The notes beneath the pieces were generated by a model, which was not told the origin of the DNA, did not search any database, and saw nothing but the letters and a program-made list of their open reading frames with translations. The position numbers and the translations under genes were made by a program. A DNA stretch of 64,000 nucleotides from Flaviaestuariibacter sp. (GTDB taxonomy: Bacteria; Bacteroidota; Bacteroidia; Chitinophagales; Chitinophagaceae), in the NCBI GenBank assembly GCA_025963645.1, contig JAOQAI010000017.1, positions 1 through 64,000 on the forward strand, written 5' to 3'. This document shows positions 44,710-53,823 of the stretch, in pieces (within the stretch, counting starts at the first letter, position 1; every line of letters begins with the position of its first letter).

Positions 44710-45114
44710 ATGAACCAGTTTAAGGGGTTAGATGGCCTGTTTGAAGAAAGGAACTTGTTTCTACAAGCAAGTAGCGGGTTGATAAAGACAACTGATTGGC
44801 TGACAAGAGGCACTAACCGCCTCGCAATGGCGGCTAACCGCGTGTCAGAGGCACCTGACCGGGTGACAAAGCCCGCTGATCAAGCGTCAGGGGATGCTGA
44901 TCGGGTGTCAGCGCCTGCTAACTGCGTGACAAAGCCTGCTGATCATGTGTCAGAGGTGTCTGATCAAATGTCAAAGGCACCTGTTCAGGTGTCAGAGCAC
45001 CCTGATCGTGTGTCAGAGCATGCTGATCGTTTGTCAAAGCCTGCTGATTGCTTGTCAAAGCCTGCTGATTGCTTGTCAGAAGCGGCTGATCGGTTGTCAG
45101 CGGTAGCTGATTAG
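44710..45114 (+). CDS. Heptad-repeat protein encoded by a 21-bp tandem array
   Basis: From the ATG at 44710 the 134-residue product begins MNQFKGLDGLFEERNLFLQA. It then consists of about 15 seven-residue units with consensus [VL]-[ST]-[KE]-[PAH]-[AP]-D-[RCHQ], such as VSEHADR, LSKPADC and LSEAADR. There is one hydrophobic residue per heptad and no signal peptide. I know no family with this repeat; an amphipathic helical or solenoid structure is possible. An earlier in-frame TTG at 44638 would add 24 residues. The array continues for part of a unit beyond the stop codon. Confidence 0.55.
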   Translation: MNQFKGLDGLFEERNLFLQASSGLIKTTDWLTRGTNRLAMAANRVSEAPDRVTKPADQASGDADRVSAPANCVTKPADHVSEVSDQMSKAPVQVSEHPDRVSEHADRLSKPADCLSKPADCLSEAADRLSAVAD

Positions 45115-45125
45115 GTGACAGGGGC
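44791..45125 (+). repeat. 21-bp direct tandem repeats, about 15.5 units
   Basis: The consensus unit is GCTGATCGTGTGTCAAAGCC plus one base. Units are diverged, with two adjacent identical ones (CCTGCTGATTGCTTGTCAAA type, about 45046-45085). The period equals both 7 codons and two DNA helical turns. There are no spacers, so it is not CRISPR. Confidence 0.85.
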
Positions 45126-45180
45126 AGTTAAGCGCCGAGTTCCCGCAATGGAGAAGGTAAGTTCAGTTTGTCCGCAGCGG

Positions 45181-45197
45181 GTAACTCGGCTGGGAAG
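45181..45197. repeat. Cassette-like flanking motif, copy A (GTAACTCGGCTGGGAAG)
   Basis: It nearly matches 45633-45649 (GTAACTCGGCTAGGAAA) and is related to 59988-59996. It lies about 90 bp before a small AT-rich gene. Confidence 0.5.
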
Positions 45198-45273
45198 AAA
45201 ATAGTGATCAGCCGCAAATTTTATTTGAGCTCAAAAAGTAACTTTATATAACTCTCACTAATTCTCCGCATAA

Positions 45274-45570
45274 ATGACTAAATCAAAGGGTAAAGTTGCT
45301 TTTATTATGTCCTTTATCTATGTACTTTTCGGAACGGCTTATGCCTTATACTATTCTAAAATTGGTGAACCAATACCGGATGTGGAGCCTTTTGCCTTCG
45401 ATTTCTTTGCACCTGCATCATTTTTACTAATTCTTTTATTGTCCGGTCAGGCAAATCATATTGGATTATCGATAGTAATGCAAATATTAGTATTAATAGC
45501 CTTCTGGTTGACACTTTGGTTGTTGATTACTCTTTTGGGGAAATTAATTAAAGCCTTAAAGAAGAACTAG
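45274..45570 (+). CDS. Small membrane protein (98 residues), possibly a mobile cassette gene
   Basis: The product has three hydrophobic helices: VAFIMSFIYVLFGTAYALYY, FAPASFLLILLLSGQA and VLIALAF-like ILVLIAFWLTLWLLITLLGK. It ends in a basic tail (LIKALKKN). The start MTKSKGKVAF is clear. I recognise no family. The gene is distinctly AT-richer than the adjacent PspC operon and lies between two copies of the GTAACTCGGCT motif, suggesting recent acquisition. Confidence 0.65.
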   Translation: MTKSKGKVAFIMSFIYVLFGTAYALYYSKIGEPIPDVEPFAFDFFAPASFLLILLLSGQANHIGLSIVMQILVLIAFWLTLWLLITLLGKLIKALKKN

Positions 45571-45620
45571 TCAGTTTTGTTGTAATCACAATTACATGAA
45601 TTGGATAAATTGGACTTTAG

Positions 45621-45671
45621 CAGCGTATACAAGTAACTCGGCTAGGAAAGTAATAACGGCGTGAACTTTAG
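45621..45671. repeat. Cassette-like flanking element, copy B
   Basis: The order CAGCGTA, GTAACTCGGCTAGGAAAG (45633-45650), AACGGCG and AACTTTAG (45664-45671) recurs in part at 45181 and at 59975-60038. Confidence 0.5.
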
Positions 45672-45702
45672 ATTATGTTTGACTTCTATGTTTGTATAAG
45701 CT

Positions 45703-46179
45703 ATGACTTCTATTCAATTCGAAACTATTGTGAATAGGAAAACTTACGTGAAGGGGTTTATACAATATTACTTACGAAGCTTTCCATTTTATTTTCAATT
45801 AATCCTATTTTTTAGTTTTCTCGCTTACCGGTTTATTTATTTTCCAAATGAAGCGTTCAATACTTCTGTATTTGCATTTATTCTTTTGCTCGGGTCTTAT
45901 CTTGGTTTTAGCAAAAAACTTACTGTGCAGGAAAGTTATTTTAAACATCCTGATATTGTTCAGCATATAAAGTGGCAAATAGACGAGGACAAAATATGTT
46001 TACAATTTGGAGACACGGACGTGAGCAGTATCTATAATATAAAAAAACTAAGACGAGTTATAGATACTCGAGAATGGATATTTGTTGTAGTAGAAGAAAG
46101 ACTATTGCTTTCACTTCCAAAAAAGTGTTTATTACCAAATCAGGTAAATACAGTTTTACAGTTGTTGAAAAAACAATAG
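45703..46179 (+). CDS. YcxB-like membrane-associated protein
   Basis: The 158-residue product has two N-terminal helices (FPFYFQLILFFSFLAYRFIY and FNTSVFAFILLLGSYLGFS). A soluble part follows, with YNIKKLRRVIDTREWIFVVV and LLSLPKKCLLPNQVNTVLQL. The latter resembles the C-terminal PH-like domain of YcxB-family proteins (strand, then LPKKCF..N....L). The function is unknown. The gene is AT-rich and framed by elements B and C, like a transferable cassette. Confidence 0.65.
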   Translation: MTSIQFETIVNRKTYVKGFIQYYLRSFPFYFQLILFFSFLAYRFIYFPNEAFNTSVFAFILLLGSYLGFSKKLTVQESYFKHPDIVQHIKWQIDEDKICLQFGDTDVSSIYNIKKLRRVIDTREWIFVVVEERLLLSLPKKCLLPNQVNTVLQLLKKQ

Positions 46180-46192
46180 TTTATTTATCAGA

Positions 46193-46268
46193 TTTTTACG
46201 CCGTTGGTGGTGGAGAGTCCTTAACCAATAGCTGTTCTTTATTTCAAACATCAACAACGGCGTAAAAA
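46193..46268. repeat. Long inverted repeat, 14-bp arms TTTTTACGCCGTTG / CAACGGCGTAAAAA (copy C)
   Basis: Perfect arms at 46193-46206 and 46255-46268 are separated by 48 nt. The AACGGCG core also occurs in copy B. It could terminate the upstream gene or mark a cassette boundary. Confidence 0.7.
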
Positions 46269-46322
46269 AGTTATATCATGGCCACTAAATGACCATGTGA
46301 ATAAGTGCTTCACTTTGCCTTA

Positions 46323-46595
46323 TTATTCTGCGGTTGTAGGGTCAATAATCGTAGCGACTTTACGGACCGAATTGGCAGGGAATCCGCCCTGTTTTGCATG
46401 TTCCCTAACCATTTCTTCATTTGGCGCATTATAAACACAAAAAATTTTGTCTTCGGTTACATAACTATGAACCCACTGAATTTGTGGTCCCATATTACTT
46501 AGCACTCCACATGAAGTCTGCGAAATGCCTTTTAATTGGTCAGCAGTTAATTTACCTGCTCCTGGAATTTCTCTTTCGATTACATACTTTGGCAT
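46323..46595 (-). CDS. DUF4242 domain protein
   Basis: The 90-residue product matches the DUF4242 pattern as I remember it: MPKYVIEREIPGAGKLTADQ, CGVLSNMGPQIQWVHSYVTE, CVYNAPNEEMVREHAKQGGF and a final TIIDPTTAE. It is a small ferredoxin-like fold; some relatives are described as nickel-binding, but no reaction is established. It starts at the ATG at 46595. It is on the strand opposite to the preceding cassette-like genes. Confidence 0.85.
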   Translation of the reverse strand: MPKYVIEREIPGAGKLTADQLKGISQTSCGVLSNMGPQIQWVHSYVTEDKIFCVYNAPNEEMVREHAKQGGFPANSVRKVATIIDPTTAE

Positions 46596-46903
46596 ATTGT
46601 AAGGTTTTAGTTCCTAGTTATATGGCTTTTCACAGGGGCAGGTCTTCGAAAGGGAAGCGGTTTTATAAGTTGTTGCTATGAAATTAGTAAAATAATATTT
46701 AGTTCTCAAGTGAATGCAAATTCCTGAAAACAGTACATAGCTTTCGGATGTTTTCTTTTCTCTCTTGGGTTTCTGGTTAAAAAATATACTTGAGTTTACC
46801 GACTTTCACCAACAACAGCATCAAGATATTTGTTAGTGGCGAGAACTAAACAGAAGGAAGCACCAATAGAACTAATCTTCCTTACTAGGATTGGGTTTTA
46901 AAA
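46596..46903. other. Gene-free intergenic region
   Basis: I see no supportable gene, RNA or repeat in these ~300 bases on either strand. The sequence is AT-rich compared with its neighbours. Confidence 0.5.
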
Positions 46904-46923
46904 AAGCGCCCCGAAAGGCGCTT
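46904..46923 (-). terminator. Terminator hairpin
   Basis: AAGCGCC / GGCGCTT with a 6-nt loop and A-run on the left lies just downstream of the dioxygenase gene on the minus strand. Confidence 0.75.
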
Positions 46924-46943
46924 CACTATTTAAAACAGTTTCA

Positions 46944-47888
46944 TTACTTCTTCAACCCAATCTCTCTTAACCTTTCATCCAGATACTCACCCGCCGTTGC
47001 ATCTTCATACGCCTTGGGAGACCCTTCATTCACACAGCCTTCCAGACAAGCCAGGCTCATGCTGCCTTTGGGATGCAGGAAGAAAGGAATGGAGTATCGG
47101 GATGTGCCCCAGAGTTCCCGTGGCGGGTTAACGACGCGGTGCGTGGTTGAGCGCAGGCGGTTGTTGGTGAGGCGTTGCAGCATATCGCCCACATTCACTA
47201 CGATCTGCTCCGGTAAAGAGGTTACACCTACCCACTCATTCTGCTTTGTCAATATTTGAAGTCCATCGGCAGAAGCACCAACCAATAACGTAATGAGGTT
47301 AATGTCCTCGTGCTGCTCGGCACGAATGGCGGATTTCGGTTCGTTCTGTATGGGCGGGTAATGGATGGCCCGCAGGATGGAATTGCCATTGTGCACATAG
47401 TTGTCAAAATAATGCTCATCCAGCCCCAGGTAAAGCGCAATGGCTTGCAGCAGCGCCTTCCCGCTTTTCTCAAAATTGCGGTAAGCATTGAACAGCGTCG
47501 GCGACAGTTCGGGCACTTCATCTACGGTTACGTTCTCCGGGTAGTCGTCTGTTACGGTCTCGCCGTCTTCTACGGTTTGCCCGTACTGGAAGAACTCTTT
47601 CAGGTCCGGCGCATCGAAGCCCTTGGCGTGTTCGCGGCCGAAGGAGGTATAGCCACGTTGTCCTGCCAGCTCTTTCTTTTCGTAGTTCAACTTGGTCTCT
47701 GTAGGCAGCTGAAAGAACTGCTGCACGTATTTATAGAGGTCGGCGATGAGGTCGTCGGGCACACCATGATTCTTAACGGCCACGAAGCCCACTTCTTCGT
47801 AGGCTTTGCCTAATTCGGCTACAAATTTCTGCTTACGGTTTTCATCGCCACTTAAAAAATCGGCGAGATCTACTCCGGGAATATTCAT
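46944..47888 (-). CDS. Isopenicillin-N-synthase-like Fe(II)/2-oxoglutarate dioxygenase
   Basis: The 314-residue protein has the N-terminal DIOX_N region (VDLADFLSGD, AYEEVGFVAVKNHGVPDDLI) and the double-stranded beta-helix core. The iron ligands are the HED of IRAEQHEDINLITLLVG and the distal His of RLRSTTHRVVNPP. The oxoglutarate-binding Arg lies in TSRYSIPFFLHP. The substrate is unknown; family members in bacteria modify varied small molecules. The ATG at 47888 (MNIPGVDLADFLSG) is preferred over a 28-residue in-frame extension containing an AAATGTAAAATGT-type low-complexity stretch. Confidence 0.9.
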   Translation of the reverse strand: MNIPGVDLADFLSGDENRKQKFVAELGKAYEEVGFVAVKNHGVPDDLIADLYKYVQQFFQLPTETKLNYEKKELAGQRGYTSFGREHAKGFDAPDLKEFFQYGQTVEDGETVTDDYPENVTVDEVPELSPTLFNAYRNFEKSGKALLQAIALYLGLDEHYFDNYVHNGNSILRAIHYPPIQNEPKSAIRAEQHEDINLITLLVGASADGLQILTKQNEWVGVTSLPEQIVVNVGDMLQRLTNNRLRSTTHRVVNPPRELWGTSRYSIPFFLHPKGSMSLACLEGCVNEGSPKAYEDATAGEYLDERLREIGLKK

Positions 47889-47998
47889 ATAGAAAGATTT
47901 ATGAAGGATAAAAGTACAACCGGAGAAATGTAAAATGTAAAATTTAAAATGTAGAATGAGCTTGAGGATCACCCTACCTTCAATTCTGCAACTTTACT

Positions 47999-48508
47999 TT
48001 AGGAACCGGGCGTTAAGAGTGCCATTTCTTCGGCGGTCGGTTCAACGATGGCGTAGCGCTTCACGCCGTTGATAAGCATCTCGTCCAGCGCATTAACGAT
48101 GTTCTCGTAGCTGGCGCCAGCCGTGGGTTTGATTAATACCATCAGGTTGGACCGGTTGTGCTGCATTGCCGTTTGCTTCGCCCTTACTATGTTGCCAATG
48201 CCATCGCCAAGACTGTAGGACGTTTGCATCATTTGGTTACGTTCCTTTGCGGTGTTCCAATTGCCGGCATAGGCCAACACTTTGTTATCGGCGCCAAGGA
48301 TTAATGTAAGGGCTGATGATTCGCCTAAGGCGGATTCGCCGTCTGCCGGCATAAAAAGTTTCATGGCCTTGGCTTCGCCGATAGCCCTTGTAAAAATGAA
48401 GAAGGTGATGAGAAGAAAGGCAAGATCAACAAGCGGTGTCATATCAATCTTTAGCGCCTTGGCAATTCCTTTCCTCCCTTTGCTGTTACTGACCATAATT
48501 TCTGTCAT
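47999..48508 (-). CDS. ExbD/TolR-family biopolymer transport protein
   Basis: The 169-residue protein has the ExbD layout: a short cytoplasmic N-terminus, one helix with the essential Asp (IDMTPLVDLAFLLITFFIFT) and a periplasmic domain. ExbD works with ExbB and TonB to energise outer membrane transport using the proton gradient. No ExbB or TonB gene is adjacent, so this is an orphan copy. Two in-frame ATGs four codons apart are possible starts. Confidence 0.9.
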   Translation of the reverse strand: MTEIMVSNSKGRKGIAKALKIDMTPLVDLAFLLITFFIFTRAIGEAKAMKLFMPADGESALGESSALTLILGADNKVLAYAGNWNTAKERNQMMQTSYSLGDGIGNIVRAKQTAMQHNRSNLMVLIKPTAGASYENIVNALDEMLINGVKRYAIVEPTAEEMALLTPGS

Positions 48509-48592
48509 AAGTTGGTTTTAGACTTAGATGCCTGCAACCGTATTTTCCATACTATAAAAATGGAGTAGCTTGGTGCTTCGAAATATTTTCTT

Positions 48593-49441
48593 ATGGCAAT
48601 CCTCCTCGTTCCTACTGATTATTCCGCAGCTTCCGCCAATGCAGCCCGCTATGCCGCGCAACTGGCGCAAAAGATGGGTGCGGAAATACACCTGCTGCAT
48701 ATCTACCAACTGCCTGTTGGCTATGGTGGTTTAGGTATGCAGCCGCTTGATGCTACTTTTGCGCCCCTGCCAATAATGGCGATTCCTATGGAAGACCTGA
48801 AGGCAGGAGCAGAAAGCGGCATGACACGCTTTGCCGATGCGCTGGCAGCGGAATTTCCAGGCATTGGTTTCAAGCGGGAGATACGTTTAGGCAGCAATAT
48901 TACCACCGACATCAATGAATACGCCGATAGTATAGAGCCGCTGCTGGTAGTGATCGGGTCGCACGACCTGCATGGTATGGAAAACTGGGGGAGCCATGTA
49001 GTATCGTTAGTGAAGGGGGTGAACCACCCGGTTCTGGCAGTGCCGCAGGATCATACCAGCACGGGTGTCAGCCATGCAGTGTTGGCTGCGGATCTGCAGC
49101 CACTGGATCCGCAACAGGTTTCGGTTATGACCAATATTCTTCAACAATTAGGTACTTCGCTGCAAGTGGTTCATGTAAGCGGCAATGAAAACCCCGATAC
49201 GGTCAATGCCCAACAGGATATACAAACCGCTTTTGCAAGCTTACATCCCACGTATGTTACGATCGTAAACGATGATGTGACGGAAGGGTTGCAAGAGCAT
49301 CTTCAAACCGTTGCTGCGGACCTGTTGATCATTCTTCCGCATCATCACAATTTATGGGAACGGCTTTTCTCCAAAGAACATACAAGCGACATTTTATCAG
49401 GTATTCATATACCGGTACTCTCTTTGCCCGAACACAAGTAA
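48593..49441 (+). CDS. Universal stress protein, tandem Usp domains
   Basis: The 282-residue protein has two Usp domains. The first begins AILLVPTDYSAASANAARYA and contains VIGSHDLHGMENWGSHVVSL, similar to the nucleotide-binding loop region of the family. The second half (about residues 150-280) is more diverged and ends ERLFSKEHTSDILSGIHIPV. Tandem Usp proteins are usually cytoplasmic stress-response proteins. The gene stands alone and ends with a strong terminator. Confidence 0.9.
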   Translation: MAILLVPTDYSAASANAARYAAQLAQKMGAEIHLLHIYQLPVGYGGLGMQPLDATFAPLPIMAIPMEDLKAGAESGMTRFADALAAEFPGIGFKREIRLGSNITTDINEYADSIEPLLVVIGSHDLHGMENWGSHVVSLVKGVNHPVLAVPQDHTSTGVSHAVLAADLQPLDPQQVSVMTNILQQLGTSLQVVHVSGNENPDTVNAQQDIQTAFASLHPTYVTIVNDDVTEGLQEHLQTVAADLLIILPHHHNLWERLFSKEHTSDILSGIHIPVLSLPEHK

Positions 49442-49452
49442 TGTGGTTAAAT

Positions 49453-49487
49453 AAAAAGCCTTCGGCGCAATGCCGAAGGCTTTTTTT
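49453..49487. terminator. Bidirectional terminator hairpin
   Basis: AAAAAGCCTTCGGC-GCAAT-GCCGAAGGCTTTTT, a 14-bp perfect stem followed by more T, lies between the convergent usp and asnS genes. Confidence 0.9.
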
Positions 49488-49537
49488 ATGTCGGGTGAAG
49501 CGGCTGTTCCTCATCACTCATCACTGATTATTCATTA

Positions 49538-50974
49538 CTAGAATTCCGCGTTCTTCGGTGTCCGCGGAAAAGCAATCACATCACGGATATTACCCATGCC
49601 GGTAACGAACTGCACCATGCGCTCAAAGCCCAATCCAAAGCCCGCATGCGGCACGGTGCCAAAGCGGCGGGTATCCAGGTACCACCAGAGTTCTTCGGTG
49701 GGGATGCCCATTTCGTTCATGCGGGATTCCAGTTTGTCGAGACGCTCTTCGCGTTGCGAGCCGCCTACGATCTCGCCAATGCCCGGCGCTAAAATATCCA
49801 TTGCCGCAACCGTCTTACCGTCATCGTTCATTCGCATATAGAACGACTTGATGGCTGCCGGGTAGTTTGTTACGATCACCGGCTTTTTAAAATGCTTTTC
49901 CACCAGGTAACGCTCATGCTCGCTTTGCATATCAATGCCCCACGATACGTCGTACTGGAACTTCTTCTTTTTGTAGTGTGATGATTGCAGCAGGATGTCG
50001 ATCGCTTCGGTGTAGGTGATGCGTTCAAATTTATTATCTACTACGAACTGCAGCTTTTGCAGCAAGTCTAACTCGCTACGTTCAGCTTGTGGCTTTTGTT
50101 TCTCTTCATCCAGCAGGCGGGTGCGCAGGAACTCCAGGTCGTCCGCATTCTTTTCCATCACGTAGCGGATGAGGTATTTTATGAATTCCTCCGCCAGGTT
50201 CGCGTTGTCTTCAATATCATAAAACGCCATCTCCGGCTCAATCATCCAGAACTCGGCAAGGTGTCTTGCGGTGTTCGAATTCTCTGCACGGAAGGTTGGA
50301 CCGAAGGTATAAATATCGCCAAAAGCGGTTGCGCCCAATTCACCTTCAAGCTGCCCGCTCACAGTGAGGTTCGTAGCTCTTCCGAAAAAGTCTTCCGCAT
50401 AGTTGATGCTGCCATCTTCGCTGCGTGGCGGCTTGTCCATCGACAGCGTGCTAACATGAAAGGTTTCACCGGCGCCTTCCGCATCCGATGCTGTGATGAT
50501 GGGCGTATGTAAATAAAGAAACCCCTTGTCGTTAAAGAACTGGTGCACGGCAAAGGCCAATGAGTGGCGAATGCGAAACACAGACCCGAATGTATTGGTG
50601 CGGAAACGCAGGTGCGCCTTCTCCCGTAGAAATTCGAGGCTATGCTTTTTGGGTTGCAATGGGTATTTCTCCGGGTCGCTGTCACCCAGCACTTCTACGT
50701 TCAGGGCTTTTAATTCTACCGCCTGCCCCTTTCCTAAAGAAGCCACTACTATGCCCGTAACTTTCAACGAGGCACTGGTCGTAATGCGCTTCAGGAACTC
50801 ATCTTCAAACTTTCCGAGTTCCAGTACCACTTGCAGGTTGGCATTGGTAGAACCGTCGTTCAGGGCCACAAACTGGTTATTGCGGAAAGTGCGCACCCAA
50901 CCCATTACCGTTACTTCCCCTTCCTGCGGTGTTGTTGCCAGAACATCCTTTATCTTGATCCTTGTGTTAAACAT
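49538..50974 (-). CDS. asnS: Asparaginyl-tRNA synthetase
   Basis: The 478-residue class IIb synthetase has an N-terminal OB-fold anticodon-binding domain ([20 protein letters not shown]). Motif 1 lies around [20 protein letters not shown]. Motif 2 is [20 protein letters not shown], and motif 3 is [20 protein letters not shown]. It charges tRNA-Asn with asparagine. The length and order are typical, and the distinction from AspRS rests on the [10 protein letters not shown] motif. It starts at the ATG at 50974. Confidence 0.96.
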   Translation of the reverse strand: MFNTRIKIKDVLATTPQEGEVTVMGWVRTFRNNQFVALNDGSTNANLQVVLELGKFEDEFLKRITTSASLKVTGIVVASLGKGQAVELKALNVEVLGDSDPEKYPLQPKKHSLEFLREKAHLRFRTNTFGSVFRIRHSLAFAVHQFFNDKGFLYLHTPIITASDAEGAGETFHVSTLSMDKPPRSEDGSINYAEDFFGRATNLTVSGQLEGELGATAFGDIYTFGPTFRAENSNTARHLAEFWMIEPEMAFYDIEDNANLAEEFIKYLIRYVMEKNADDLEFLRTRLLDEEKQKPQAERSELDLLQKLQFVVDNKFERITYTEAIDILLQSSHYKKKKFQYDVSWGIDMQSEHERYLVEKHFKKPVIVTNYPAAIKSFYMRMNDDGKTVAAMDILAPGIGEIVGGSQREERLDKLESRMNEMGIPTEELWWYLDTRRFGTVPHAGFGLGFERMVQFVTGMGNIRDVIAFPRTPKNAEF

Positions 50975-51291
50975 ATTATGAAATTGAATCCAGCGTTATG
51001 CTTATAATATCGCGGTCGGCAAATTTAAGGTTAGTATTACTAACCATTGTATCGTTTGGAAAGTGGCAAACAAGACATAATGCTTTCCGCATTACGCCGG
51101 TGTGATTATCTACAAAAATTTCCCGCTTTTGCCAATTGGCCGTATTATTGCATCGGAAACAACGGAAAGCCTCAATTCCAGTATCACCCGCAGCACCGGT
51201 TTTTTTCCTCTTTTCCAATTCAACAAAAGCTCAATCAACTTTAATTAACCCTTTGGTTTTTTAGTAGTGTTTACAAAAACAACTTAGTAGT
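50975..51291. other. Intergenic region between asnS and rho
   Basis: These 317 bp separate two divergent housekeeping genes and must contain both promoters. A minus-strand open frame (50976-51218) starting at TTG has two CxxC pairs (CFRC and CLVC). It ends at the asnS start and has no better support, so I do not call it a gene. Confidence 0.4.
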
Positions 51292-53040
51292 ATGTACGAT
51301 ATTTCGCAGTTGAACGATATGCTCGTTCCTGAATTGCTTGACATTGCCGAAGGCTTACAAATTGAGAATGCAAAGAAGCTGGGCAAGCAGGATCTTATCT
51401 TTAAGATCATTGACAAGCAGGCCGAGGCTGGTGGCAGTGCGCCAAAAACCGAAGATGGTGAGAAGCCGCGCCGCAAGCGGATAGTAAAGGCCGTTACTTC
51501 CAATACGACAGAAGAAGCGGTAGTAGAAGACCTCTCCGTACCTGTTCTTGCTGAACAACCCGCACCCGCTCCGGCGGAAGAGGAAAAGCGCCCGGTAAAG
51601 AAAGCGGCAGCGCCTAAGAAAGAAGCGCCGGCAAAAAGGGGCCGGAAGAAAGCAGAAGACAACGAAGAACAACCCGAATTACCACTTCGCAACGAAGACG
51701 ACAATAATATAAACAGCACGTCGCACACGCCGGCGCCTGCAGCAAAAGAAGCAACGCCAGCGCCGATAACAACAGCGCCAGCCGACACACCACAGGCAGG
51801 AGAAACGCCACAACCCGGCGAGACATCCCAGCCGGGCGATAAGATCAACCCGGTTCCAAACATCAATAAATTCTTTCAGCGGGTGGACCGCCAGGAACGC
51901 CAGCAGCCCGCCTTCAATATCGAGTTCGATGGCATTATCATCGCCGAAGGGGTCCTGGAAATGATGCCGGACGGCTACGGTTTCCTGCGCTCATCTGACT
52001 ATAACTACCTGTCTTCTCCCGATGATATTTATGTATCGCCATCGCAGATCAAACTGTTTGGTCTGAAGACCGGGGATACCGTTTATGGCACTGTTCGTCC
52101 GCCGAAAGAAGGCGAGAAATACTTTGCTTTATTGAAGGTCGAGACCATCAACAACAAAACACCGGAAGAAGTCCGTGATCGTGTTCCTTTCGATTACCTC
52201 ACACCGCTTTTTCCTTTCGAAAAGCTGAATCTCTTCCAGGGACCGGACAAATACAGCACCCGTATTATGGATCTCTTTACCCCAATCGGTAAAGGACAGC
52301 GGGGCTTGATCGTAGCCCAGCCGAAAGTGGGTAAGACCGTGCTGCTGAAAGAAGTAGCGAATGCTATTGCCGCCAATCACCCCGAGGTTTACCTCATGGT
52401 AGTGCTTATTGATGAGCGTCCCGAGGAAGTTACTGACATGGAGCGTTCTGTTCGTGCCGAAGTGATCGCTTCTACGTTTGATGAGCCGGCTGAAAAGCAT
52501 GTAAAAGTCTCCGCTGTAGCACTGCAAAAAGCAAAGCGCCTGGTAGAGTGTGGACACGATGTTGTGATTCTATTAGATTCTATCACCCGTCTGGCACGGG
52601 CTCATAATACGGTAGCACCTTCCTCTGGTAAAGTATTATCGGGTGGTGTGGAAGCCAATGCCATGCAGAAGCCAAAGCAATTCTTTGGTGCTGCCCGTAA
52701 GATCGAGAACGGCGGTTCACTTACCATATTAGCCACGGCACTTATCGAGACCGGTTCTAAAATGGATGAGGTGATCTTTGAAGAATTCAAGGGGACCGGT
52801 AATATGGAACTGGTGCTGGATCGCCGCTTGTCCAACAAGCGGGTTTTCCCTGCCATTGACCTCGTAGCTTCCTCTACACGACGCGACGACCTGCTTCTGG
52901 ATAAGGATGTGCTTCAACGTATGAACCTTTTACGAGTTTATTTAACCGATATGAAAGCGGAGGAATCCATGAACGATCTGCTCCGGCGCATGCGGGGCAC
53001 CCGGAATAATGAGGAATTTCTTGCCTCCATGAATAGCTAA
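51292..53040 (+). CDS. rho: Transcription termination factor Rho with long low-complexity insert
   Basis: The 582-residue protein has the Rho N-terminal helical motif ([20 protein letters not shown]) at residues 1-45. A disordered Ala/Pro/Glu/Lys-rich insert follows at about residues 50-195. The RNA-binding OB domain contains [20 protein letters not shown]. The RecA-type ATPase has Walker [14 protein letters not shown] and Walker [16 protein letters not shown], and the Q-loop region contains [20 protein letters not shown]. Rho terminates transcription genome-wide. Large inserts of this type are known in Bacteroidota Rho. Confidence 0.97.
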   Translation: MYDISQLNDMLVPELLDIAEGLQIENAKKLGKQDLIFKIIDKQAEAGGSAPKTEDGEKPRRKRIVKAVTSNTTEEAVVEDLSVPVLAEQPAPAPAEEEKRPVKKAAAPKKEAPAKRGRKKAEDNEEQPELPLRNEDDNNINSTSHTPAPAAKEATPAPITTAPADTPQAGETPQPGETSQPGDKINPVPNINKFFQRVDRQERQQPAFNIEFDGIIIAEGVLEMMPDGYGFLRSSDYNYLSSPDDIYVSPSQIKLFGLKTGDTVYGTVRPPKEGEKYFALLKVETINNKTPEEVRDRVPFDYLTPLFPFEKLNLFQGPDKYSTRIMDLFTPIGKGQRGLIVAQPKVGKTVLLKEVANAIAANHPEVYLMVVLIDERPEEVTDMERSVRAEVIASTFDEPAEKHVKVSAVALQKAKRLVECGHDVVILLDSITRLARAHNTVAPSSGKVLSGGVEANAMQKPKQFFGAARKIENGGSLTILATALIETGSKMDEVIFEEFKGTGNMELVLDRRLSNKRVFPAIDLVASSTRRDDLLLDKDVLQRMNLLRVYLTDMKAEESMNDLLRRMRGTRNNEEFLASMNS

Positions 53041-53053
53041 CGCACTGATTTAC

Positions 53054-53082
53054 AAACGGGACCTGTTACGGTCCCGTTTTTG
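53054..53082 (+). terminator. Terminator hairpin of rho
   Basis: AAACGGGACC / GGTCCCGTTT with a 6-nt loop, followed by TTTGT, begins 14 bp after the rho stop. Confidence 0.85.
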
Positions 53083-53115
53083 TATATAGTAGGGCTGAAA
53101 CCAAATAAATAAATC

Positions 53116-53745
53116 ATGAAAGTTCAACTATTCAGCCTTTTGGCTTTGGCTATTGGCGTTACCGCTTGTAATAACGACAGCGAAACAACGGCTACCAATA
53201 CCGATTCCGCAACCATAACCACCACAGATGCCGCTTCAGCAACTAATACGGGTGATTATGCAGCTATGGCAGATAGCTTCCGCGTTAACAGCGAAGCTGG
53301 CAACTATTTAAACCCTCGTACCGGTAAGCCCATCCGCATCAAATATGATGTGACCACCCGCCGTGCGGTTGATGAAACCTCCGGTGAGCCGGTTTGGCGT
53401 TATGTAGATAAAAGAAACTGGTGGGTGTATGGTGCCGATAATGACAACTGGCGCCAAATGGGAACCGCCAGAATGGAAGGTGACCGTATAATGTACCAGG
53501 GCGACGATGGTAGCAGCTGGTTAGACTATGAGGCCCGTTGGAAAGCCGACGATGAGCGCATGATGAGCAATATGGACAGCGGCACCAGCAGCGATGTGAA
53601 AGTAAGCGACGATGGCAACAAGGTAAAAGATGAGAACCTGAAAGTGAAAACAAGCAAAGACGGTGACATCAAAATAAAAGATAAGAAGACCGGCGAGAAG
53701 GTGAAGTATGATGCAGATGATAAAAAAATCAAGACGGATAATTAA
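53116..53745 (+). CDS. Lipoprotein with charged repetitive C-terminus
   Basis: The 209-residue product has a lipoprotein signal ending in the lipobox-like AIGVTAC. A Thr/Ala/Asp-rich spacer and a ~90-residue domain rich in Trp and Tyr follow (RYVDKRNWWVYGADNDNWRQ, GDDGSSWLDYEARW). The C-terminal tail repeats Lys/Asp units (KVKDENLKVKTSKDGDIKIK). I recognise no family. It is placed between two terminators and so is a single-gene transcript. Confidence 0.75.
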   Translation: MKVQLFSLLALAIGVTACNNDSETTATNTDSATITTTDAASATNTGDYAAMADSFRVNSEAGNYLNPRTGKPIRIKYDVTTRRAVDETSGEPVWRYVDKRNWWVYGADNDNWRQMGTARMEGDRIMYQGDDGSSWLDYEARWKADDERMMSNMDSGTSSDVKVSDDGNKVKDENLKVKTSKDGDIKIKDKKTGEKVKYDADDKKIKTDN

Positions 53746-53764
53746 TCCATTCCGTTGAATAAAG

Positions 53765-53790
53765 AAAAGTGTCTCCCCGGAGGCACTTTT
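53765..53790 (+). terminator. Terminator hairpin
   Basis: AAAAGTG..CTCC / GGAG.CACTTTT lies 20 bp downstream of the lipoprotein gene. Confidence 0.75.
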
Positions 53791-53811
53791 CTATTTAGCC
53801 ACCAGAGTTCC

Positions 53812-53819
53812 TACTTTTG
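53812..53819 (+). promoter_or_regulatory. -7 box TACTTTTG, 4 nt before the selU GTG start
   Basis: An exact TAnnTTTG match with a 4-nt gap to GTG at 53824, predicting a leaderless selU-X-selD transcript that starts with GUG. Confidence 0.7.
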
Positions 53820-53823
53820 AATC

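Noticed and set aside
44791-45125. Regular 21-bp repeats as a possible CRISPR array
   Set aside because: The units are directly adjacent with no unique spacers, diverge along their whole length, and no cas genes are present.
50976-51218. Minus-strand frame with two CxxC pairs, possible zinc-ribbon protein
   Set aside because: It starts at TTG, fills the shared promoter region of asnS and rho, and the cysteine pairs do not match a zinc-ribbon family I know; chance is the simpler explanation.
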